From the NCBI RefSeq assembly GCF_000003605.2, contig NW_003123409.1:24941-54998 (forward strand): DNA of 30,058 bases, written 5' to 3'. A program made the translations under genes and the position numbers. This DNA is from Saccoglossus kowalevskii. Its lineage: Eukaryota; Hemichordata; Enteropneusta; Harrimaniidae. Below, piece by piece: positions 12,001-24,000 of this stretch (positions within the stretch are counted from its first letter, which is position 1; each line of letters begins with the position of its first letter). The notes under the pieces are model-generated. The model was given only the letters and a program-made list of their open reading frames with translations, was not told the origin of the DNA and did not search any database.

Positions 12001-15000
12001 TGGTAAATGATTGAAAATCTGAAAATAAATGCAGAATATTTGGTATTAATGAACTATCAGTTTGGGTTATCAGCTCAAAGAGATTTCAAAATCCAAAACT
12101 CCCCTCACTCTCAAAAAGACTCAAAAATTGGACTCAAGGCAATTTAGGTAAGATTAAATTATTCTTGGCAATTAACAATTTGAAAGATTTGGGCAAAAAT
12201 AGTAAATGTGGTCCATTCTTTGAGCAAGGGTATGAAAGTTCATTTTATAGGTAGTCAGTCAATAACTGTACTATGCAATAAGTAACTTCTGCTTATAGAA
12301 TTTTTTAGAATAGTTAGCATGGTTCGTTTCATGTACTATTTAATTACTCAGATCAACAGCAAAGAACCCAATTAGAGATCTAGACATGCCAGCTCTTATG
12401 ACGGCTTCTACGAGACATAAAAATAATCCCATAGAAGTCTGTTACTCTTGGTGATAAGGATACATGTATTTTTTGACACATCATTGCTGCTGAAAACCTA
12501 CTTCAATAACAATACTAATAATGGTATAAAACGGTATCAGAAGGCAATGTGTTAACATGCAGTGAAATGAACACAAAACAGACAGTGCTCAACAGATAGA
12601 ATGTGATTTTCCCAAACCTAGGGTGATAAAACATGCTTGGAAGTTCGTGCAGAATATACTCTGACTGCAGAGTATAAATTTAGCTGATGTAGGAAAAACA
12701 TGCTATGCACTGTACTATGTTCAGATTACTGCAGGAAAAGATTTACACAATTTTAATGTAACATAATCTTACAATACCTGTAATGGTGATTTAACAGTAA
12801 CAGTCTTTCTCCCATGACTTATATCCACATGGTGTATCACTGAATAAGTTTTGTTATTCTGAAGGGAGGTAAAAAAAAAGAATGAAAAACAATGACTAAT
12901 AATACTGACAAAAGTGGAAAATTCAAAAAATAATTACATTTTCCTTGCATGGTAATTTTATAGTGTTTGATGAAATGTCAATATAAGTAATATACATAAA
13001 GAATATTATAGTACACTGTATTCTGTAAACTGTAAATTCTGTAAATATTTTGAAAACTGACCAAAAAATTAGTTCTTACCTTTTGTGGAGATAAAGGATA
13101 CAGAATTTGACCAGCTCTTTTATTGGAAGCATATTTGATAGAATCAAAACCTTCCATCTGTAAAAATAAATCAAATATGGTAAGCACAATAACGATTCAT
13201 AGTATCTCTTGCTAGCCAAATTGCTTGCCAGAATTGAATCAGGTGACCTTACCTCCATACCCATACAATACTTGCAAGCCAATCACTAAACAGAATTGGA
13301 TCATATGACTACCTCAATAACCATTTAAATCTTGCTAGCCAATCACTAAACATAATTGAATCATGTGACTACTGTACTTCAATACCCATAAAACACTTGC
13401 AAGCCAATCACTAAACAGAATTGGATAATATGACTACATTGTACCTCAATACCCATAAAACACTTGCAAGCCAATCACTAAACATAATTGAATCATGTGT
13501 CTACCTCAATGCCCATATAATTCTTGCTATTCAATCGATTTGCAATCTTTTCTACTTCAGTATCATGGACATCGTAAGCAAAGGCACCAGCTGATGTTGC
13601 TAGGTTACCAATTTCAGCCAAGGCACTTGAAAGAAAACTAAAAGTATCCCCACTGAAAAACAAAATAAAAGTTTCTGTGTTAGAGGGCAGTATAACTATT
13701 TATAAATCATATATGTGTATCTCAGAGAATATGTAAATTTTGTAACATATTATGCAAACTAGGTCAGAAATAATGTCCACACATTCATGAATAACAATAC
13801 CACTTATATGGATCAGGTGCTCTATGATGTAACATAACTTCATGTTTTCATCTCAAAAATATTTCCCACTTGAAGTGGCACATTTGTCATGCCATGTCAT
13901 GTTAAACGTGAGTCCCATGCAATGTAAACAACACATATAAAAACATTGCTAATTTTCATGATATTCGACTGCAACACTTTTAATAATAAAATTTGTGATT
14001 AAGCCCGTAACATAATTCATTTTTTGACCAAGACTTTATATGGCAAATACATATAATTAACACAATTGCACAGCAATTATGTATGCCCAGACATAAAGAG
14101 AATGAGTGTACCTTTCACTGTCGCCCTTTATATCATCTTCTGTTGTAGCCAAGGTAACAGCATCCATCTCATCAGGTTTCTTTGTTTCTACTTCATTTGA
14201 TACTTGTATATTCCTCATTTCCATGGTAGCAGATTCCAATACAGGGCTGACCTGTAGATAAATTATAAAGCATATAACAATGTAAATACAATAAATGTAG
14301 TACAATGAGATATGGTATGTGGGATGAAATCAGATGTGAAGCGAGAAAAGGTGGGATGGGATGAGATGGAAAGAGATGAGATAGAATGGGATGAAGTGTG
14401 ATTAGGTGAGGCAAAACGGGATGAAAATAGATGATGCGGAGTGAGACCAGATGGAATTGGATGAAACAAGATGAGATGGAATGGGGTAAAATGGGATAAA
14501 GTAGAATGATATGAAGTGAGATCAGGTGAGGCAAGATGGGATGAAATCAGATGATGCAAAGTGAGTTGAGATGAAATGGGATGAAAGAGATTAGATAGAA
14601 TGGGATGAAATATGATCAGGAGAGGCAAGATGGGACGAGATCAGATGAAGTGGTGTGCAATGGGATGGGATATAGTATGAAAAAGAATGAGATAATAGGA
14701 AGAGTGATAAGGATGATCATTGCATGGAAACAGATGGGGATAATCTTAAACCACAATACATGTGAGAGAAAAAGCTATAGAAGTGGATCAGTCAGAGGGT
14801 ACATGAATGAAATCATACATGATATTTGAATTTGAATAAAACAGAACAGAACAAAACAGAACCAAACAGAACAGAATTTGGAACAATAAAGGGGTACAAA
14901 GAAATGCAATACTTTCTTTGGAAGTTGGTGAGTGGATACCAGTATATCTCTTGATGCAATGGAAAAAGACATAAAATCACAACCAGGTTAAATATACTTT

Positions 15001-18000
15001 GTACAATACATTCTACAATGGTTACAAACACTAAATAACTTAAACTACAAGTATATTGAATTATAAACATGTGTTGCTAGAGCAGCTCACAAAATAATTT
15101 CCATTTCATTCATTTAAAGTAGTACAGTTCTGGTCTGAAAGTACAAAGTACATGACAAATCAAACAAACGTTTCATCAACATACTTATCCAATTATTCAT
15201 TATAATTAATCTTAACCAAAATACTAATTGAAATTTGATCTTCCATCCGTGATGCTATATCTCTCACACACACAGACTGCAACTGACTGAAAAGTTGTGG
15301 CACTGCTGCCATGTAAATTACAAAAAAGACACATTTATGATATTTTGAGCCCCACTGCTTCATACTATGATAGTGTAAGTTACCACACACAGGTTCTAAA
15401 CATCTATAGTGACATATACACAGGATATTTTATATTAAAATACACATACCTGCAGCAAGTTGGGATGAATCAGGAATTTAGTTTTCAATCCAGTTGTATT
15501 GACTAATCTGAAAGCAGGCTTGTGTTCCACATGTCGTAACGTCAACTCGGGTGACTTAGTAAATGCGTCCGCGACGTCCTTTATGATATTGATAGCAGTG
15601 GGTGTCAGAGTGGCTTGCATCATATCCAATGAATTAATGATAATAAACGTAGCAATGCTGTCCAATTCCTCACATACCTCTGCATCCACCTCATCTGTTA
15701 AACATAAACATTGACATAAATTTCAACCTCAAACAAAAATGATCTTTGATTATAATCACTAATTTCTACAGGTTAATGTATTATTCTTGAGTCATTGGTT
15801 ATCTAAATTTTACCCAATTACCCAGGTAATATAAGAATCACATGTTTTTTTAATTTTGCATGACATCATTCATTCTAAGAAAAATAAAACTATCGGGTAT
15901 TATTGGAAGGTACCAGAGCTTTACTGGATAGTATTGGACAATGCTAAAGCTATACCAGGTAGTATTGAAGTAGCCAGGACTGTACCATGTATTATTGAAA
16001 GATGTGTAAGCTTTACTAGATAATATTTGAAGGTACCAGTTGTGACATAAAAAAACCAAGCTGGAACTGTGATGTCACAATGATGTCATAGGCAATTACA
16101 AGTGATTCCCAGCTACCAGGATGTGACAATCAATGAGAAATTATCAGGTCAATTTTATACAGCAATGATGTCTTGTTTTAGAAGGACATCATTCATCAAA
16201 AGTATACAAGCATCCAACATAAACTTGAATATAATTTGTGTATTTGTACAATAGTATTAAACCAGGAATACATACATGTATTCTGTTACCAGAGTAACGA
16301 ATTGTAAACAAACTTGAGTGAGAAAAGATGTCACACTTGGTGGACAGCGACTGCATGCATCATATTCCATTTACATGCCAGACAGATGTATTGTTTATTT
16401 ACTGAATGTTGCCACGATGATCCCTGCCATTTAAATTAGACAGATATCACTATGGCAACACCATTAATCATATGCCTGCATTTCATCTATGTTCATTCAT
16501 GCAACATACATTGCTACACTGTGTCAATGTCATGGTGCAACCCACAATCAAAGGTACATTAGTACATTAGGCTTGTATGTCAATTCACATAGAACACACT
16601 ATGAAATCATTCTTACCAGAGGTACATTACTTGGGGTTTGCAACTACAGTGACATGATACCAAGATCCCGTTCAATCTCGCTCTCACATAAGCGTTCCAA
16701 CTCAGAAAAATGCGAATGTGCATGCCCGAGGTAACTAGAATACTGGGATGACGGATTACGATAACTTTATTTTCTTACATTTTTTATGTATAAACAGTAT
16801 TACATTTTTTCACTATGAATGTGGTAATACATGTTTTATTGTTTTATTACAAACCGCCTATGTCATGTCAGAAGGTCGTAGCATCAGCCTCGCTATCTAC
16901 GAGATGAGACTTGAATGGGATCTTGGCATGATGTCACCATACAGTACTATGCACGTTGCAAACCCCAAGTAATGTACCTCTGTTCTTACATATATGTGAA
17001 CCAATTTTTTTTATCATCTAGTTGTATCTTGTAGTTATGGTTCAGGGGTTAAGCTGGATTATTAGTGCTTTACATGCATGTGTTCTCATAGTAGTGCAAT
17101 GTGGAATTTCCTGTGTAATCATATCACGTCATAATTGCATTTATTGGAGGGTTTGTTACATCCATTGCTTGCAATGTTTGTTTGTCACACTTTTTGTTTT
17201 GTTTTTAGCTTTTTCTTCTACATGTGTAGAAATCAAAAAAGAATTGTCAAATGTTCTTTAGTGTTGTAATAAAGCAATATTTTGTTCTATATGCCACCAA
17301 GAAATACTGTAAAACATGTCTTTTTAGCTAGCATGTTATTTTAGCTAATTTAGCTAATTCAAGATGTCATTTATTTGAAATAAAGTATATTCTCACAATG
17401 AGATTGTTGACACTTTAGCTAAATTAAGATTCAGTTAATTCATGCATTGAGTCAAATTCTCTAAAATAGAATGTACCGGGTAGCTATTTAAACATGTTTT
17501 ACAGTATGTTATGCTGCTACTTTTTTTTCTTATATTAGTCTGAGTTTGTATCTCAATAACCGTGATGGTTTGCACAGTATGAACACACACATGTAAAATC
17601 AGTATTACAACTATACATGTTTTGATCTAAAAAATGTATTACTGGTAGACAATGCAGACTATAAATACAGTGTTCACATAATCACAAAAACAAGAATGCA
17701 AGGTGTGTGAAAGTGCATGCTCCTTTTAGAGCATTTCATTTGCATGAACAAAATTTGCATTGTGTCACATCAAAAGTTTATAAAATAACATAGTTTGATA
17801 TTTATGATATGAAGTGAATATCATAATATGCATACGTGTGAATCAATCACATTTCTAACTAATGAAATCACATAACACAATGGATGCTTGGAAAGATTTT
17901 ACTACGCAAACAAATATGAGCGAGATTAACCTTTTCACCACCACACTTTCTCACCAAAATATTTTTGCACTTTTTTCTTATATTTCTGGAAATGAACACT

Positions 18001-21000
18001 AATTTTGGAGCAGACAAAATTTATTTCAATTTTCAGTTTTTACTCAAAAAAATTGGCTAATTTTGTTCCAATCTTCTGGCTACATACAGGACTATTTTGT
18101 GAATTTGTAATGAAAAGAGGGAACTGGTAGTGAAAAAGTTAACACTGCAATCAAGACACTTAACATGTTTTGAGCATATGCAAGAACACGAAAAAACAGA
18201 GAAATGCAGATTTCTTTTCAAAAATAAAAAAAACAACACAATGTTTTTAACATGTATTTATTAGTTTTTGGTAAACTGAGACGCTAGCAAAAAACTAAAT
18301 TAAAAGTAACTTTAAGTGTTCCTACATGCATCTTGTACACAAAAGTAAGAACCGTTTCTGTCGCTGACTCATATCAAGTGTTCAAAGTGGTATCGTGTTT
18401 GGTATAATAGACTTGGATGAAATGTGAATGTAAGGCTTCAACATTGAAGATGATGTTTGAAAGTTACATGTACATATCAGAGCGGTATCGTATATGGTAA
18501 GATTGTTGAAAAATAGATGAAATGTGAACAGAACATTGCATTAACACTGAAAACAACATTTTTGCATGTACATATCAGGATGGTATTGTTTGGTGAGACT
18601 AATGGACATAGATGAGAGTTCATTAAATGCATTAACACAGGAGAAATTTATATGCTATTAATAAAGACATGGATTACCGCACACCAATAAAACTGTCAGA
18701 TGCAATCAGTTTCTCATTCCCAATACCATTAACAATCCATGCACAATCCAAGACATACAACATATGTTTTATGAATGATATGAAATGACATTAAAATTAC
18801 CTCCACCTTCCCAATCACCATCACCAACCGGTATTGTTGCTATGACATCAGTTGCCTGGACAACTGTAGGTTCATCTTCTTCATCTGATTCCTCATCACT
18901 TGAGAACATACCACCAAAAAAGTCAGTAATTTTATCAAATACTCCTTCATTATCACTATCCTCATCGGATTTGACAAGCGGTTCATCTTGTTTCTCAGTG
19001 TCTGAGGGTGAACCAACTTCTGTGTATGCAGCAGAGTAATGATTAGTAACTATAGCAACCGCAATGTTAAATAAAACATATTATTTCAATAAAGTATGAG
19101 CACCCTGTGTTGAAAATTAATTAGTACCTCCAGTGTCTATCCTGTGCAGGTTAGGCTTATATTTGTCACTGTAAAAATGCAATACTAACACAAAAAGTAA
19201 AGCAGTTGCCAAGACGACCTTCCTGCAATGTTAAAATATGATCTATTTTATAAAGCTCATTTGGTTGCTGCAACACAGTGATAATAACCCCATACTTACC
19301 ACTACTGTCAAAATAACTACTGCTATAACGTCCATCACCGTCCATATCAGTATCGTCGTCCGTATCGTCATCTGTCTCACTGTCTGATGGTTCATGTACA
19401 TTGGGTAATGGTATAGGTTGTAATACTCCATCTAGTGTATCCATACCCAAAGGTGTAGCTGTATTAGTACAATTAATCGATCGACTTGGAGCTTTTGACA
19501 CCTATTACGATAAATATTATTATTAATAATATCTGTGTATTAAATTTTAAAATTATGAACATATATTTGATCTTAGAAACATACAGAAAGAAGTTTCCTA
19601 ACAGTCAGTTTGGCACTGCTCAGTGAAAGTTTTTCTCTCAAAACCATGTGTCAGTTACTTCAGCATACTAATAACACAATTGTTAGAGCAATACCAAAAA
19701 TTATTGCGTTTAATAGTCCCTATGAGTTATTAAGTTTAAGAAATACTAGTATATTAAATTTGGTATGAGATATGGATCTGGAACAGCATTCATTTAAGTA
19801 AAATGGCCACCAATAAGTTATTTTTTATCCAATCTGGAATACAAAATGAAGTGCATCGGGGTTTTTATTATGTAAAACATATGTACCAATCTAAAAAACA
19901 AAAGTATCTGAATCAAGCTTTCATAATGTACAATGTATGTACCAATCTAAAAAACAAAAGTAGACCTGCTTACCATTAAAATAATATTGTGAATAATTAT
20001 AATGTGCTTTTCAATTAAAAGTAATTTTAAATGCTTTTCATATAACAACATTTTCCTGGCTTCATACTTTACTTCATCAATTGTCTGAAAACTGTTTACT
20101 ATCTAAAAGTCAAGAACGATTAAATGAACAATTTTGAAATCTTAAATTACGAGTTTGGTGTAAACAAAATATAGACAAATAGTACCTTAATAGTCATTTC
20201 CCATGGGCGATACACATTTTCTTTCTCCATGACAGGTTCAATCAGTGGTTCCCACACGTCCAGCTTCTCATTGTAATATTTCATTTCCAACTGTAATTCG
20301 GCTGTAACTTGCATCTAACAAGTAAAATATAACAGGAATTCTAGCAGTGACATGTACAGCATGTACCCTCCGAATACCATCATTTTTCTTGTCAAAACTC
20401 TGGTGCAAAAATCTGTGACATTATCATGCATTTTTTTCATATAATTTCTACATTATGTTTGAAAAAAATATAAAAATGTGGGTTTATATGTGTTACACAA
20501 ATTGACTTTGCCTTTAAATGAGTCATTGCACAATTTCCATAATGTGGTTTGACCGGGTGTCTAAATCTTAAGAAATGTAATTTACAAATAAGGAAAGAGA
20601 CTGCAGCTTGGTACACATACTAAAACAAACACGACAGAGCATTCTAGGCTCACTTTCCTGCACATTCATGTATGCTAAACAATAAAGCATAAAGTAAAAC
20701 TTACATATCTTGACCAATTTTTGAGGGTTGCTTCAACCACGGTATCTAATGCCATCATTGGTACGTGCTCTCTGGCTATTTCTAATTCTATTAACACATG
20801 TACACGTGGAATTGCAATTGTTAGCTTCTCTATTTTGTCTGCTAATTCCAATCCTAAATCTATATCATCTCTGTCTTTTTCCGGCACTGTAAAAAATAGA
20901 AGAACATAATTTAAAAAAAAACAATAAAGTACTGTAACTGAAAACCACTTAATTTATTTTGCAATCAATTTCAATTTCATCATCATTGTCGTCGTCTTCG

Positions 21001-24000
21001 TCGTAGTCGTCATTTATAAAAAACAATAAAGTACTTTAACTGAAAACCACTTGCAATTTGTTTTGCAATCAATTACAATTTCATTATCATCTTTTAAACA
21101 AAAAATGTTTGTTAAGTAGCTGAAGGACCCTGTCAAATGTTCAACACTACAAAATTTGTGGAAATTTGGCTTTCACAATATTATTAAAAACATTTTATCT
21201 CAACTCTAAATATACTATCAATTTGAAGCAAATTAGAGAAAATTATATAGTTTAGAATAGAAACATACAAGGTACTGAAATGCAGTTTTTCAAAATGATG
21301 ACAGCCACCAAATCACTTATGATTGGTTTAATAAGTAAATATATATCGACTGAAGAATGCAACAATAACACTACACAATAGGAACATTTTTTCTGCCAAT
21401 ATTTGGTAAATGATCAATTGAACACAACCTATATTAATCAGACAGTAAGTAATACAGATGAAATCTCAACAAAATACCAACAGATGGCAAAGAATGCTGT
21501 CATAGCAACAGATGTAAGCATGGGTACTGTGTTCAAATTAGACTTTTATAAATGGATAACAATTTTAACAGGTGGTCTTATACATGTCTTCATTTGAGTC
21601 AGGTTTACTTCACTCTCCAAAAATATGGCAGAAAACTGTTCATGTGATTTAGTACTTTCATGGATGTCCCATACCTTGTAAGTTTCTCATGTATTCATCT
21701 GGTGTTACAGCTTTTGGAGTCCACAAATTTTCACTTTCATCACCTTCCTCTGGTAACGGAAGCTCAGGAGTCGACTGTAATACCAAACACGTTATTCATT
21801 TATCATTGGGAGAACAGGTTATAAATTAATATAATCAGATGTGAGGAAAGAGGAGGGCGCTCCCATAAAAACTCTCATGGCTTCATATTGATATTAGTTC
21901 ATTTGTTCATGGACAGTTAAAGAATGGCTTTATACAAAATGTTCCTAATTTTGGGTCAAAAAACAACTTACCTGGTTTAAAGTACTGACTGCATCGACTA
22001 TGCCTTTAATGATATGCACAGATGTGGGTGAAATATGAAGATCTAGAGTGGTAAATGTGACTGACATAACATCCCCTGAAGATGGAGATGTAGTCCTGGT
22101 GAATGTAACATTACATGGATATAACACCTAGTGAATAATAAATAGGTTTTTATTAATTTACAATATTGAACTGAAACAATATTAGAGGTTTTTTTTAGTT
22201 TACACAAATGAATTGAAATAAAGTACAGATTCTTATTGAAACAATAACACAAGACTTTATTAGTTTACAATATTGAACTGAAACAATGATATACAAATCA
22301 TCTGTTTGATTTTGGATGCAAAAGAATACACATGATATCACAGACATGAAATACAAGTTATAACGCCTTACCCGGTGTGTGAATTTGAATGCCATAGAAT
22401 ACACATGATATCACAGACATGAAATACAAGTTATAACGCCTTACCCGGTGTGTGGATTTGGATGCCATAGAATACACACATGAAACCATATGTAAATTAG
22501 TGATCCCAGCTGCTATGTCGTCCTGTCCATTACGACTGTTATAATCAAATACAGCTTCCGACTAGACAAATGAAAACACATTGAAACATGCTATAATATT
22601 GATACACACTTGTCATGAGACATGTTTAGTGTGAACTGTTTTATGCACCAAGATGTTAGGTCTGCATAGGATTTGAGAGTCCTACAAGTACTGGGGGTAG
22701 GTATGGGTTGATGAAGTATCCAATGGGTATGTAAGGGTTGATGAAGTGTCTTATGGGTAGGTGTGGGTTGATGAAATGTCCAATGGGTAAGTATAGGTTG
22801 ATGAAGTATCCAATGGGTATGTATGGGTGGTTGAAGTGTCTTATGGGTAGGTGTGGGTTGATGAAATGTCCAATGAGTAAATATGGGTTGATGTAGTGTC
22901 CAATGGGTAAATATGGTTCAATGAAGTATTCGATGGATACATATAAGGGTTGGTGAAGTTTCCTATGGGTAAGTATGGGTTGGTGAAGCTTCCAATGGGT
23001 AACATGGGTTGATGAAATGCCCAATGGGTAGGTATGGTGTCCAGTGGGTGGGTATTGGTCGATGAAGTGTCCAATGGGTAACTATGGGTTGGTGAAGCGT
23101 CCAATGGGTAACATGGGTTGATGAAATGCCCAATGGGTAGGTATGGTGTCCAATGGGTAAGTATTGGTCGATGAAGTGTCCAATGGGTAAGTATGGGTTG
23201 ATAAAGTGTCCTATGGGTAGGTATGGGTTGACATAGTGTCCAATGGATGGGTACGGGTTATAGAAGTCTAATTGGCAAGCATGGGTTGCTAAAGTGCCAA
23301 ATGGGTAGTTTGGCTGGTAGGTTGTGGGGTGTCTGGTAGGTTGGTAAGGCTGAAGATGTATATTATAAGGCAAACTAATTCTGATGATTATATCCTCCTC
23401 TCTCAAGTAATTAATGAGCACTTGCCTTCAGCACAAGTACATGACTGTCTTTACTTGTGGGTTCTGCAAATAAGACAATTTCTGGCCTTTTCAGAGTTGC
23501 ATAAACCCTCAAACTATGATTCACAGGAGGAGCAGCAGCTGGTGTGGGTAACGTTGGTGACATCGGTAATGTAGAGGTTTCAGACAATGGATCTTCTTTT
23601 TTCGTTGGCATAGCACTTGTAAAAAACTGTACAACAACCAGATAGTAATGGGTGCATACATTGAGACGAATGCCTTCGATAGCAACATCAACTGAAAAAT
23701 CAAAATATGATAATTTAGCTGTCAGTAGAGAACCTGTACCGACATGTTTGAAAATGTTACAAATGCACTGGAATGTGTTACCTCTTCCTTATTTGGAAAA
23801 TGTGCGTCACATTTACATCACATTTGAACAATTTCCAGGAATAAAATTACGTCACTGATTGCAAATGTTGATCAAAAAAACAAATCTTGAAAAATTGTAA
23901 AATACTTTGCTTCAACATTCCGTCAGTTACATCAGTTCTAGCAGTGATAAACCGCTCAGTTGCGCTCACTCGTCAAGCACTGTCTGTTACAGAATAACTT

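Noticed and set aside
14193-14628. Minus-strand Ser/His/Leu-rich frames
   Set aside because: Translation of the GATGGGATGA repeat.
17022-17261. 79-codon plus-strand frame rich in Cys and hydrophobic residues
   Set aside because: No signal peptide plus mature domain pattern or homology recognised; chance frame in a T-rich intron.
19134-19174. Candidate 41-base exon (acceptor TTTTTACAG, donor GTACTA; one frame reads DKYKPNLHRIDTG)
   Set aside because: Its length and phase break the reading frame between the exons at 19300 and 18801, which join correctly without it; in the required frame it has a stop. It could only be an alternative exon.
20955-21018. Acidic frame (DDYDEDDDNDDE) in an intron
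   Set aside because: No acceptor or donor at its edges, and the flanking exons join in phase without it; it is a GTCGTC-type microsatellite between two duplicate blocks.
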